Assembly: GCA_047967505.1 (NCBI GenBank)
Contig: CM106539.1
From: Dipteris shenzhenensis
Lineage: Eukaryota > Polypodiophyta > Polypodiopsida > Gleicheniales
Length of the DNA stretch: 64,000 nucleotides
Strand: one strand, 5' to 3'
Shown: positions 9,949 to 20,629 of the stretch, one piece after another
Numbering within the stretch: the first letter of the stretch is position 1
Layout of the letters: each line of letters starts with the position of its first letter
Made by a program: the position numbers and the translations under genes
The notes under the pieces: generated by a model
Told to the model about the DNA's origin: nothing
Seen by the model: the letters and a program-made list of their open reading frames with translations, nothing else
Database searches by the model: none

Positions 9949-12900
9949 GACAGGGCTCATGGGACACACCACCTGTCAGATAGTCTACGCATCGCTGTAT
10001 GGAACTGCAATGGTTCTTTTACAGCACAGCCAGGCAATCTACGGGGGGCTTTCTTTGGGAGAGATATCATCTTTTTCACAGAGACACACGAGAGTCCAGA
10101 GAGACCTTTGCCACGAGTGACAGGATATACATGGAGATCTGCCTTCAGACAGCACACTCGAACATTTGGAGTGAGAGGATCTGGAGGAGTGGCCATTTTG
10201 TACAGAGAGCATCTCGATCGGATCATCACAGTGGAGAGAGCGGATTCACATGCCCGATTCTTGTGGGTATGCATCCACCGCAGAGCCTCTCAGCGAGATC
10301 TCTTTATTGCAGTTTGCTACTTCCCCCCGGCGCAGTCGTTTTACTCTTCCACTGGACCAGGCCAGTCCATATTTGAGGATCTCTCAGCGGACATTGCAGA
10401 TTTTTCACATCGCGGAGAAGTCATCCTCTTAGGAGACTTCAACGCGAGGACCTCAAACAGACAGGCCCTCACTTATGACTTCATGGAGGATCCGGTCATA
10501 CTTCCGGCATCTCACAATGATAGCCTCTGTCAGACTTCATCAGACTGCACAGTACAGCCCACAGATCAGGGACGTCAGTTACTAGAGCTCCTCACCTCGC
10601 ACAGTATGGTCATTTATAACGGCTTGTCCAGGTGGCCACAGTCTTCCATGCCTACATTCTCTTCTGCTTCTGGGCGTGGCACTAGCGTGATCGACTACAT
10701 CATAGGTCCCCCGACTCTAGTCCCTTCCATCCATAGCCTTACTGTTAGCCCCTTCATGCCCTCTGCCGACCATGCACTCATCCACTTTACTTTGACTCAT
10801 GTCTCCCATGACCCACCCCCCCCTCGTCATCACGACCGCCAATCCTATTATGAGGTTCATTTCGACCACCAGTTCGATGATGTATATGGCCAGAACCTCA
10901 GCCGCCTACTCCGTCCTCATCTATTAGATGCTCTACCATCCACGCAGGACAGGTGGGAACTTCTACATTCTTCACTCGTTTCTGCCGCCCACATGTCCTT
11001 CCCTGCCACGTGTCATTCGTCTAGTCCCCCACCGGTTGGTCTTGTTCCTTGCAACGGTTGGTATGACGAGGAGTGTAAGGAACTCCGCAGGAAACTTCAC
11101 CTTGAGACCAAGAAGAAGTCTCCCCTCCTTACCGAAACCAAGAGAGACTACAAGTGGTTGGTTAGGCGCAAGAAACGCCAATTTCTAGCCCAGAATGAGG
11201 AGGAGCTGAGAAGCTTGCTTTTCAGCTGTGACTCCAAGGAATTCTGGAGAAAATTCCTCCGCTCGAAGTCTCAGAGCCCCCTTACAGATCCACGTGTCTG
11301 GTCTGCATATACTTCAGCTCTATACGATGTTCCAGATCTGCCAGCCATCGATTTATCCCATTCCCCTAGGCCAGCTTCATCTATTCTTTTCACACCAGAG
11401 AGTGTCCGTGCAGCAGTCCACCGATTGAAGAACGGGAGAGCTAAGGATCATGATGGATTGCAAGCGGAGTATGTAATCCATGGGATTGATGCCTTAGATT
11501 TTGTTCTTTCCCGTCTCTTCAATGAGTCTGTTTGTACAGGCCTACCACAGTCCTGGTTAGGCAATACCATAGTACCTATCCACAAGTCGGGGGACCCTAT
11601 GGAGCCGTCGAATTACAGGACCATCATGATCGGCCACGTTATGGCCAAGATCTTTGCATCAGTTTTGGAAAGCCGTATAAATGACCATGCCGAGACGACA
11701 GGACTCAGAGCCAGAGGGCAGGCTGGATTTCTTAGGGATCATTCGACACTTGACCACATCCTCACACTTAGGGCACTGGTGGAGGAGGCGAAGTCACGAA
11801 GGCAACGGCTTTATTGTTGCTTCGTGGACTTCAGGAAGGCATTTGACACAGTTCCGCGATTCAGATTGTTTCAGAGGATTCGCCAGATGGGCTTTAGTGG
11901 AGAGATACAGTGGGCTATCATGGCTTTGTATGAGAGGGTCACTGGTCGGGCTCGGACACGTGAGGGGCTCTCAGAGGAGGTATGCAGCACGATTGGGGTG
12001 AAGCAGGGCTGCCCGCTCTCTCCCACTCTCTTTGGATTATATATTGATGAGCTAGAGATGTTTGTACAGATGACAGGTGGTGTGGGCTCTACTCTCTCAG
12101 GATCCTCCATTCCTATCCTCCTGTATGCGGACGATGTGGTTCTCATTTCCTCTACTGCTCAGGGCCTCCAGGCACATATTGAGGCACTCCACAGGTTTTG
12201 CCAGGACAGGGGGTTGACCGTAAACCTTGGCAAGACCAAGGTTATGGTTTTCAACACCTCTGATCGTATTTACAGCACGGATGAGTTTTACTTCACTTAT
12301 GACGGACAGCCCATTGAGCTTGTTAGAGAGTACACTTATTTGGGGGCAGTTTTCAGGGGACCGGTCTTCACCATGACATATGCAGCACGAGATAGGATTA
12401 GTAAAGGGTATGCTTCGTTGGCTCATCTCGAGCGTCAGTGTTTTCAGTCCCACTTTCAGCATCCCGATACGAAATCCTTGCTTTTTGATACATTGGTGAG
12501 ACCAGCTGCGATGTATGCAGCTCCTTTCTGGGCAGGAGACCTCGGCGCTGCAGATTGGAGACGAGTAGAGAGGTTACAGATCATCATGTTCTCTCGGCTC
12601 ATTAGGGCCAAGGCTACAGTTCCGCACGAGATCATGCTAGCAGAGTTTGGAGCTACTCCCCTTGCATTGGATGCAGCGTTTCAGTCGGTCATGTATCTGC
12701 ACAGGGTCAGGGAGTTTGGAGACTCAGCAGCAGGCAGAGCTCGGTTGCCATGGTTAGCACTTGCATCTTCTATGGAGTTGGCACGATCAGGGACCCGATA
12801 CTGCTGGTACTTCAGACTCACTAGATGGCTCACATCCCTTGGACTAGACATGGATAGACTGCCTCCGTTCCGATACAGCATAGATGCCCCTCATCTCGAG

Positions 12901-13764
12901 TTGACTCGCCACGAGCTTAGCCAGGTCACGAGAGCAGACTTGCTGCAGCTTCATACGTATCGCACTTGGATTTATCCCACGCAGCTTCCGGTGAAGATGG
13001 CCACATATCGTGACCACTTCCTTCGGATCTCAGAGGATGGATTTGTCATCCCACCAGGCTATACAGGTACCCACATGTCCCACTCACTGAGGATTGCCCT
13101 CGGCCAGCTTAGAGTCTCTTCGCATCAGCTCGAGATAGAGGCTGGTAGGATGCGACGCATGGAGGATGGACGGCGACCAGGCCGAGAGACCAGGATCTGC
13201 CCTTGTTGCACCATGGGAGAGGTGGAGTCAGAGGAGCACTTCATTTGCAGATGCCCGCTATATTATGAGATCAGAGGTAGATTCCACTGTCTCTTCACGG
13301 ATGGCTTTGGACCTCTCTCACGAGTGATGGACTACGAGGATCAGCATTGCCTAGCCCTTTATGTCAGGGAGGCCACTATGCTTCGGCGAGACTACCTCAG
13401 AGAGCACAGACCGGAGCGTGATAGAGCCCAGCCTCATAGAGCTCAGGCACACGCCATACCAGAGGACAGAGACCAGGAGGAGCACGAGGACGGCAGAGCC
13501 CACACAGGACACATGCCTCCACCATGTGGATGTACATATGAGATGGTTTGTAGACGCCGCAGGATCTTGTTACATAGGGGACGTACTCGCCGCTTCATCT
13601 CCAGACGATCCAGGATGATGGCAGCATTTCGGAGGAGACTCACTCATGGAGATCTCGCCCCACCAGCCGCTCACCTCACCTTTGCCCAGATTTGTACTCT
13701 CATAGCAGGAGGCAGAGTCGATGGACAGGATTTCCAGTATTATTTTGGTTCTCAGACTCCGTGA
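9946..13764 (+). CDS. LINE family A ORF2 polyprotein (APE endonuclease-RT-zinc finger), open throughout
   Basis: An uninterrupted 1272-codon frame counted from the codon after the ORF1 stop. The endonuclease starts at once (VWNCNGSF about residue 19, FFTETHE about 44, LLGDFNART about 160, SADHALIHF about 272). A linker with WYDEECKELRRKL follows. RT motifs are FVDFRKAFDTV (about 625), KQGCPLSPTLFGLYIDEL, LLYADDVVLIS (about 726) and LTVNLGKTKV. A C-terminal zinc-binding CPCCTMGEVESEEHFICRCP lies near residue 1085, with a basic tail after it. All catalytic signatures are present, so this copy could still be active or recently was. It nicks DNA and reverse-transcribes element RNA. Start: no AUG precedes the endonuclease, so translation must come from ORF1 readthrough, reinitiation or a non-AUG codon. 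Confidence 0.9.
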   Translation, partial: RDRAHGTHHLSDSLRIAVWNCNGSFTAQPGNLRGAFFGRDIIFFTETHESPERPLPRVTGYTWRSAFRQHTRTFGVRGSGGVAILYREHLDRIITVERADSHARFLWVCIHRRASQRDLFIAVCYFPPAQSFYSSTGPGQSIFEDLSADIADFSHRGEVILLGDFNARTSNRQALTYDFMEDPVILPASHNDSLCQTSSDCTVQPTDQGRQLLELLTSHSMVIYNGLSRWPQSSMPTFSSASGRGTSVIDYIIGPPTLVPSIHSLTVSPFMPSADHALIHFTLTHVSHDPPPPRHHDRQSYYEVHFDHQFDDVYGQNLSRLLRPHLLDALPSTQDRWELLHSSLVSAAHMSFPATCHSSSPPPVGLVPCNGWYDEECKELRRKLHLETKKKSPLLTETKRDYKWLVRRKKRQFLAQNEEELRSLLFSCDSKEFWRKFLRSKSQSPLTDPRVWSAYTSALYDVPDLPAIDLSHSPRPASSILFTPESVRAAVHRLKNGRAKDHDGLQAEYVIHGIDALDFVLSRLFNESVCTGLPQSWLGNTIVPIHKSGDPMEPSNYRTIMIGHVMAKIFASVLESRINDHAETTGLRARGQAGFLRDHSTLDHILTLRALVEEAKSRRQRLYCCFVDFRKAFDTVPRFRLFQRIRQMGFSGEIQWAIMALYERVTGRARTREGLSEEVCSTIGVKQGCPLSPTLFGLYIDELEMFVQMTGGVGSTLSGSSIPILLYADDVVLISSTAQGLQAHIEALHRFCQDRGLTVNLGKTKVMVFNTSDRIYSTDEFYFTYDGQPIELVREYTYLGAVFRGPVFTMTYAARDRISKGYASLAHLERQCFQSHFQHPDTKSLLFDTLVRPAAMYAAPFWAGDLGAADWRRVERLQIIMFSRLIRAKATVPHEIMLAEFGATPLALDAAFQSVMYLHRVREFGDSAAGRARLPWLALASSMELARSGTRYCWYFRLTRWLTSLGLDMDRLPPFRYSIDAPHLELTRHELSQVTRADLLQLHTYRTWIYPTQLPVKMATYRDHFLRISEDGFVIPPGYTGTHMSHSLRIALGQLRVSSHQLEIEAGRMRRMEDGRRPGRETRICPCCTMGEVESEEHFICRCPLYYEIRGRFHCLFTDGFGPLSRVMDYEDQHCLALYVREATMLRRDYLREHRPERDRAQPHRAQAHAIPEDRDQEEHEDGRAHTGHMPPPCGCTYEMVCRRRRILLHRGRTRRFISRRSRMMAAFRRRLTHGDLAPPAAHLTFAQICTLIAGGRVDGQDFQYYFGSQTP

Positions 13765-14066
13765 CACCTGGACTTGTATCTTTGCATTGGCATATTGTGC
13801 TCATCCCCCCCATTTTGCACCCGGGGGCGGTTTCCTTGCATCTAGTTTACTCTGTATTTAGGCTCAGATTTGACATTATGTACTTTCACTTGCATTATAT
13901 TGCGTAGCACTTAGATGATATTCGACGATGCCTCTTCTTTGGGGCACGTTGATTTTGTGCTATCTTGTATGCAGAGTTCTTGATGTCCCATGGGCCCATT
14001 TTGGCCTCTAGTGGACAATAATACACTTTCTTCTTTCTTTCTTTCTCTCTCTCTCTCTCTCTCTCT
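13765..14066 (+). other. Family A 3' UTR with hairpin and (CTTT)n(CT)n tail
   Basis: Noncoding end of the main element. It has the conserved terminal hairpin (GGGCC at 13992-13996 against GGCCT at 14003-14007), then AATAATACACTTTC and a tail of CTTT and CT repeats (14034-14066). The next truncated element begins immediately after. Confidence 0.8.
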
Positions 14067-14362
14067 GGCCCACCAGATACAGAGATCATGGAGACAACAC
14101 CACCCGCCATAGTGAGAGTCTAGAGACAGCTCGACAGATGCAGATTTGAGACATCTTCATGTCTAATTGAAAAGCCACCATGGCAAACGGATATGTATTT
14201 GGAGCACTAGCTTTGCACGTCTAAGTTATTTAGATTATTAGCTTAGCACTCAGCAAGGGCCTTAGCGAACCCTTTGCTTCAGCCCATAGACGGTTGTATG
14301 AGTTACTTTCTTGATTGTACTTTGTCTCATACGCCAGTGAGGCCTTCTGAAGACGTTAATAC

Positions 14363-14405
<43 letters not shown>
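14067..14405 (+). mobile_element. Very short 5'-truncated family A copy (3' UTR subtype with AGCACTCAGCAAGGG)
   Basis: Starts at the previous tail with the last bit of the ORF2 C-terminus. The 3' UTR has AGCACTCAGCAAGGGCC, like the copies ending at 6246 and 22286. Terminal hairpin GCC(AGTGA)GGC at about 14333-14343, then GTTAATACAA and (CT)n to 14405. Confidence 0.8.
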
Positions 14406-14409
<4 letters not shown>

Positions 14410-14940
14410 GATGATGATGTTGCTGTTAGACTAGATAGTACTGATGCTTTCTAGGACTATGTAGCATTTAGCATCTAGCATGGGTGATGATGCTCAGTTT
14501 AGTACCTTCAACTCGAAGATACTCAGGAAGAGGATTCTACGACAATCCTGTAAGCTGAAGGGGACAAAGATATGGATTGCTGAGGAGCTTACAAGAACCC
14601 AACTGAAGGACAAAGCTACCGAGCTTGCTAAGGTTCAGGCAGCCAGGGAAGCAGGAAAATGGGCAGTGTATCGTGACGGTCTTGCAGTGATTAGAGAATT
14701 TAAGACAAAACCTAAAGACCCTCAGTCTTAAACTGATGTAATGGCCACCCCATAGCCTAGCACCTAGTTTTATGTTCTATGTGTTTTTAGGTTCTATGTT
14801 TTTTTGGAGGAACCTAATGATACTCCCAGGGAGGTTGCCTATGGCCCTCTCTGTACTGATGTATAAGCAGGTCTCTTTTGTCCCATAGACCTTTTAGGTC
14901 TCCAGTGGACATTAATAAACTTTCTTTCTTTCTTTCTTTC
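14406..14940 (+). mobile_element. Short ORF1-only LINE derivative with 3' UTR and (CTTT)n tail
   Basis: Begins at the preceding (CT)n. A decayed start leads into an 83-codon frame (14480-14731) that reads as the end of a LINE ORF1: KLKGTKIWIAEELT, then AAREAGKWAVYRDGLAVIREF, comparable to GKWAMIRDGRLITG in the main copy. No ORF2 follows. Instead a 3' UTR comes directly, with hairpin AGACC/GGTCT (14887-14901), TTAATAAACTTT and (CTTT)n. Either an internally deleted copy or a non-autonomous element relying on another LINE's ORF2. Confidence 0.7.
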
Positions 14941-15010
14941 CACCCTTTAAGCTTGTTGTATCAGGTTTCCTGTAGTCTCACAGACCCTTCGGTCTTCCAA
15001 AGACTTTAAT

Positions 15011-15044
<34 letters not shown>
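14941..15044 (+). mobile_element. Minimal LINE 3' end (about 70 bp) with (CT)n tail
   Basis: Only the terminal module is present: TTGTATCAGG, hairpin AGACC-CTTC-GGTCT (14982-14995), AAGACTTTAATAAACT and (CT)n 15013-15044. It starts directly at the previous (CTTT)n tail. The fourth 3' end in about 1 kb. Confidence 0.8.
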
Positions 15045-15049
<5 letters not shown>

Positions 15050-15124
15050 CCCTTGCACAAGCAATTACAAATATATGATATTCACAAGATGTATAGTAGC
15101 AAAACAGATTTCTAATATACACAC

Positions 15125-15241
15125 CTGACCAAGGATAACTGCAACACCACTACTTTCAAGGTCCACTTGAAGCCCTACACCATCAGGATGTCCATTGTAC
15201 CACCAGACGAACTCACGTGCTGAGTGCACTCCAGTCAAGCC
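15125..15241 (-). CDS. MFDR: MFDR/FDXR (adrenodoxin-type ferredoxin reductase) exon 5
   Basis: 39 codons, GLTGVHSAREFVWWYNGHPD onward, ending VAVILGQ. Acceptor CCTTAG at 15242 side, donor GTGTGT below 15125, phase 0 at both ends. The SAREFVWWYNG motif and the start of the NADPH-binding glycine loop (VILGQ, continuing GNVALDVA in the family) are diagnostic of the mitochondrial FAD reductase that passes electrons from NADPH to ferredoxin/adrenodoxin. The next exon should begin with the rest of the NADP loop. I did not find it between here and the left edge, so intron 5 exceeds 15 kb. Confidence 0.9.
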
Positions 15242-15244
15242 CTA

Positions 15245-15669
15245 AGGAAATATTGTGTCATCAAATTAAAACGCATCGTCTTAAAGCACTGCATGGCTCA
15301 CAAGATTCATAATATGGCATGCCCATGAACACCATTAGCACTGCACAGTCAGCTCAAACATGTACGCACATAAGCATAATCCATAAACTTAGAGTATCTA
15401 TTTATTTAAAGGTTGTGCTGCTAATATTTATTGAACTCCAAAGGGGTAACTGTATACAATCACTACAAAATCTAAGAATCTGACTCCCATACAACATGCA
15501 AATAGCTTTAACAAAACTCTTGAATTTGTGATTCCCAGTTTCTGAGAGCCCATCTATTTGGTTTCACACGAAAAAGTGAACCCATTCGCCTGTTCTCATA
15601 CAAAAGCCCAAGGAAGGATGACCTCCAATATACGCGCCCCTGCACAACCCCCCCCCCCTTTTCTTTTCT
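15245..15669. other. MFDR intron 4, 3' end; nothing else recognised
   Basis: AT-rich sequence just upstream of exon 5 on the minus strand, with no mobile-element signature. It is probably original intron sequence. Confidence 0.5.
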
Positions 15670-17030
15670 TGTTAGAACTATAGGGTTTAGAAAAACTTCA
15701 TGACTGCTAAGGTGATAGTGTGGTTGGCAACTCTCGACACTTAGTGTTCTTGCATGCATAGCCAAACGTGGCTATCTGAGGCGGCATTGCGTTGTACTTT
15801 TTTATGGAGAAAGGGCTCTTGGGGGTTGTGTCAAGTTCAAAAAAGAGGCTGGCTAATAACCAAGGTTTCAAGAATATGAATGCCTGGGATTTGAAAAATG
15901 AGAAAGCTTTAGGTGTTCTGTGTAGGGCTCTTGGAGTTGAATACTTCCATCATCTAGATATTGCCAAGACTGCAGCTCAGAATTGGTATATCTTAGAAAC
16001 TCTGGTTGGTGCTAGAAGCAAGAACTTGAAGATTATGCTGAAGCAAGAACTATTTGCACTTCCAATGGGTGATGCAGAAATCTTCAAGCATGCATCTCAA
16101 CAAAATGCAATCCATTGTGAAGCAATTGCAGGCATTAGGAGTTCGAGTGGAAGATGATGATGCAAAGGCAATACTCCTCACAAGCCTTGCACCGAGGTAT
16201 AACGAATCAATTCACCATTTTACGGTTGAATTCTGATGCGCTGAGCTTCTATGATATTGTTGCTATGCTTTTAGAAATTAGGTGAAGAGAGAAAGGTAGA
16301 GTTAAATGCTACAGACACAGGAGAACATGCGTATGCAGTCAAAGGCAAACGAGAGAGCAAAGACAGTGGCAAGAAAGTGTTGGTCATCTGTGACTATTGT
16401 GGTCGTGACAACCACGAGGAGAAGAACTGCTATAAGAAAGCTTATGATGCCAGAAGTAAAGAAGCTAGCAACTCGAAGGTTTGTTTGGTGGATGGAGAGC
16501 AAGAAAATCAGTACGCAGGTTTAGCTCAAGAAACACCTCCTGTAATCGGCATACATGAACATTTTTCTTTTTGAAGCATCACATCTATTGAGACATTTTC
16601 CTAGGATAGATGGCAGCACTTTTTGGTTTGTGAATATTTTTTTTAGCAGACTGTGTTTTGGGTTCGCGACTGCTGTTTCGGGAGGGTGTTAGAACTATAG
16701 GGCTCTGATAAACTTCGTGGGGCACCAAGGTGATAGAGTAGCTAGCAACTCTCTACACTTGGTGTAGCCAAGCGTGGTTATCTGAGGCGGTATTGTGTTG
16801 TGGCTTACCCTTCCCTTCAAGATCTCTTGCTTGTTTCCCATGACAGTCGAAGGCTAGTGCCCTGTGCAACAGCCAAGAGGTTGCTCTTGGCATCGAGGTT
16901 GGCTCGTCAAGGTCTTCTCCGATTGGTTCTTGCTGCTGGCGACACCTTGGGATTGGCAAGAGGGTGCTACACGGTTCTACAAAGCATCTATATATAGCTC
17001 TATGCCGTGATAGAGCTCTAAGAAGGATCT
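15670..17030 (+). mobile_element. Small Ty1/copia element: gag only, between LTR-like direct repeats
   Basis: Left repeat 15670-15797 and right repeat from 16687 both begin TGTTAGAACTATAGGG and share GTGATAG, CTCTCGACACTT/CTCTCTACACTTG and ATCTGAGGCGG. Between them is a decayed gag (VLCRALGVEYFHHLDIAKTA, then KMQSIVKQLQALGVRVEDDD in a shifted frame) ending in a zinc knuckle CDYCGRDNHEEKNCYKKA near 16390. There is no protease, integrase or RT, and a purine tract GGGAGGG precedes the right repeat. The left LTR lacks its 3' part and primer site. Right end approximate. Confidence 0.7.
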
Positions 17031-20000
17031 GCTAAGGAAAAAGTATGCTCCTTTCTCTGTGATCGAAGTATCCTCTCGCGGTGCCTGACTACCTCATGGA
17101 TGAAGCCCGCCAAACATCAGGTCTGGATAGGAGAGAAACCGGGACAAAACCCCAAAACTATCTCTGAACAGGCAGAAACGCCCTTGGATCCCATAGTAAC
17201 AGGGCACCTGAAGATGAAGTGCTTCTCCGTCTCAACCTCCTGCATGTCACATAATTTGCATATGCGCCTCTCCCTCGGTATGCCCTCTGCTTTGCCACTC
17301 TCAATACGAAGACCCGAAAATGCCCAATAGAGATCCTCAATGAGTGGGGTAGGTGGATCTGTGTATATCCTGGTGGGTCGATGAAACCCTCCTCTGTGAT
17401 ATGTAAGCAATGATCTCTCTAGAAGCTGAGCTTCACTGGGAGCTCGCTCGGTCCCAACCAAGTCCGGAATGTGTGTAGCTGCAAGAGATCCTCACAGATT
17501 ATCTGGTTGACCTCCTGTGACAGGAGGAGAGAAAACGGAGCATTCATACTGTATTGGAAGGGAGGGAGTCTATCCATGTGGAGCCCTAGTCACTCAAACC
17601 CTCTCTCAGTGCATGCATACCAACATCTCTGGTCCCCCCCTACTGAAGTGCCATAGAGGAGGACAAAGCTAGCTAAGGTAGTCTGCTGCGCCCAGAAGTG
17701 TAATCCCCGTACTCCCTAACTCAGTGCAAATACGTGATGATCTGAAATGCAGCTCTAGCTGTAATGGGGATGACCCAAACTCAGCCTGAATGATCCCGTG
17801 AGGAACGGAAGGCTTACCACAAATCATCCGCGATAGCATGAGAACCTGTAGCCGCTCCACACGAGCCCACTCTATATCCGACAAGTTTGAACTTTGGCCC
17901 CCAACAAGGGCTCCCATACATCCCCGCTGGGCGGACCAAGGAGTCAAAAAACTCAGTGCATAGCCCCTCATGATCCTTCGCTCGGCCATTATGAAGTTTC
18001 ATTATGGCATCCTTCACTCCCCCCTTAGTGAAGAGGGTGCAGGAAGTGGGGCGTGGTATATGTGAGAGGTTAAGGATTGGCTGATTTGGGATGTTATATA
18101 GTGTGTGTGCATAGTTATGCCAGACCTGGGTGTTAGTGAGAGGTGAGGGAGACCGTCCCTCTAGAAATCTCCGCCTAAACAAAATATTCAGTAAATCCTC
18201 TTCATTCCGATGAACGAAATCTAGTTTCTTTCTATGTACCAGTCGATGATACTCGTGTAGCGTCTTTGGTTCGCTCGGAAGATTGGATTTGGCTGCGAAT
18301 CTGAGCTGATGGCGTAAAGCCTTACACTCATCATCATACCAACTAGTACAAGGTACGGTCCCGAGTAGTGGTGGGCGGGTGATGTGAGAGAAAGCGTGAA
18401 GTGCAGCCTTGTGTAGTGAGCGGGTGGTCAGGGAAGCACTCTCTAAAAGTGGTATAGAGTCAATATAAGCGAGAAGTATGTACAGACAGCCCAAGTAAAT
18501 AGGTGAGTGATCGCGGTCAAAGCATATGTCATGATTGGTGGAGTAAGAAATCAGTGGGGTGGAAGGTGCTATGCAACGAGGAGTGGAAATACTAAAGAAT
18601 AAGTAGGTATGATCAGCTCCTGGGGGGAGAGGTGCTACAGTAAAATCAGTGATGCGAGATGTGAAGGCAAGGGATCCCATGATGTAATCAACAACGCTAG
18701 AACCTCCCCCATATGGGAAGCATGTGAGACCACCTGAGGCGGGCCATCTGTCAAGACCATCATAGATAATGAGATCATGCATTTGCCGAGATCCAAAAGG
18801 GCCTACCCATAAGATGTGACCGGACCTCGTCTGTCAGCCGAAACCCGTAGCATACCTGCACCCTCAAAGTCGATGTCTGGCAATAGAATGGAATCATTCC
18901 TAAAATCGAGGAGTGGTAGTACCTGGCAGGCACTTGTCCTCGCGTTGAAGTCCCCAACTAGGAGGACTTCTCCGCGGCTCGAGAAGTCAACAATAGATTG
19001 ATAGAGAGCTGCAAATGGAGATGTCTCATCCTCATCTCGGATATCTCTAGCACAGTGGGAGGTCTCAGGAGGGAAGTAGCATACTGCAAAAAACATATCC
19101 CAGCTGTTCATGTGTCGGATCCGGATCCAAAGAAACCTGGAATGTGCATCTCTTTGCTCTACTGAAATGGTTCCCAAAAGGGTGGATCTGTAAAGAACTG
19201 CTACTCCTCCTGACCCTCGTACTCCCCCTGTGTCCCTAGTCTCATCTCTTCTAGTGGACTCCCATGTGTACCCACTGACTATTGGTAGTGGGCACTCTGA
19301 ACTCTGATGTGTCTCTGTGTAGAAGACTATGTCGCGACCTATATAGGATTCCAAGAAGTTCCCTGGTTCTGACCATAAGGTACCATTACACTTCCAAATG
19401 GTACAAGATAGGATCTTGGAGATCTTAGTCTCATAGACCCCGCCTCCCTATGTGGGAGGGGGCCCTGATGCCCGACGGGGACCTATAAGAAGTCGTCCAT
19501 CTCGTACTACTCCCCACTTCCCATCCTTATGGGCCTGATCCCGATCTCCTCAACCTGTAGGGGGGTGAGGTCCTCATCCATGGAGATCTCCCCACCCACC
19601 ACGCCTCTCGATCCTGTGCTCAGCTACACCCAGCGTAGTGACCATCGCATCTGTCATCGGTGTAGCCTCGATGCGTGGGATCCCACGTACGCTGATGTTG
19701 AGAGCCTTACTGTCTCTCTGCTGCTGGTCCATGAGAGTAGCCGAAACAGTTGCCCTTGCAAGTTTCCGTTTGGCCACGTCGACCCATCTCGAATTCTCCT
19801 CAATTACAGATTGCATGCTCACAATCTATGCCTCAACAACTTGAGTGCTCCTTGGGACTCTGTGTATGGCGGTGACCTCCTTTCGGAGCTGCAAAATGTC
19901 CTATCTGAGTCCCTGAATGAGATCAGCCTGGTCCCAAATGGCCTGAGCCTGCTCTTGTATGACACGGCCGTGCTCCTCGGTGAAGCAGATCTGCTCCTGT

Positions 20001-20565
20001 GCAAAGCGTGTCAGCTCCATCTCGCGCTCACGGATACTGTGTACCTCCATAAGCAAGGTCTCCCAGGCCTCTGGTGGGTCAGCCCGTCCGTGTCCTAGTT
20101 GAGATTGGAAGGGTTGTGTCATGAAAGTCTAGGGTCGGAAGCTAGGTGGTACTGGGTGAGCTCGGTAAAATATGGAGATGATAGTGGCATGGATGAGGCG
20201 ATCCCGACGGGGTATGGGAGAGCAGGCTGACTGAGAGGGAGAGGGGAGAGAAAGGTCGAGGCGTAATGCCGGAGCAATGTATGACACCTCCGAAGTAGGT
20301 GCCATAATCGGTGAGAGAGCTATAATAACGGTAGAGGGAGGGATGAAATCTGTGACAACCCGAGGAGGTTAATGTCAGAGGTATGTCGCTGGCAGTAACT
20401 ATAGCTGTGGATGTAGGGGCTACAGCTGAAACTGGGGCTGAAGCTGAGGATGAGGATGTAGCGAGGCCTGAAACTGAAACTGAAGCTGAAGCGGGGGCTT
20501 TGTCGTCCTTCTTGGTTTTTGTCCGTCTCTTTATCCCGTTCTCCCTTTCCCATTTCTCTTGGACT
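17031..20565 (-). pseudogene. LINE family A copy (minus) lacking the whole RT core
   Basis: Right to left: decayed ORF1 (coiled coil near 20122-19900, then SKALNISVRGIPRIEATPMTDA, and VVRDGRLLIG at the end), one in-frame TAG, then a well-kept endonuclease (IWKCNGT, FYTETHQ, LLVGDFNART, FPYGGGSSVVDYI). Next comes the linker (WYDDECKALRHQL) and the start of the RT (KLHNGRAKDHEGLCTEF). The frame then jumps directly to FDSLVRPAGMY, the post-RT region. The catalytic RT core, about 1 kb in the main copy, is missing. A zinc finger CKLCDMQEVETEKHFIFRCP remains at about 17250. The copy stops near 17031 without a 3' UTR. Confidence 0.85.
19448..19450 (-). promoter_or_regulatory. Single in-frame TAG between ORF1 and ORF2 in the second family A copy
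   Basis: The ORF1 end (RDGRLLIGPRRASGPPPT) is followed by TAG GGA and, in the same frame, by GGGVYETKISKILSCTIWKC of the endonuclease. No ATG lies in that stretch. Same arrangement as at 9943 with a different stop codon. Confidence 0.6.
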
Positions 20566-20629
20566 AACTTCTCAATGTTTTCTTTGTGCTGGTTCTAGTG
20601 CAAGGGCAAAAGTCGGAATGGGGGCAGAA

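Noticed and set aside
10108-10110. TTG as the ORF2 start codon
   Set aside because: It lies inside the endonuclease domain, after the first catalytic motifs. The frame extends back to the ORF1 stop with clear domain similarity.
1-15124. Sixth MFDR exon (GNVALDVA...)
   Set aside because: Searched by eye on the minus strand and not found; assumed to lie left of the window.
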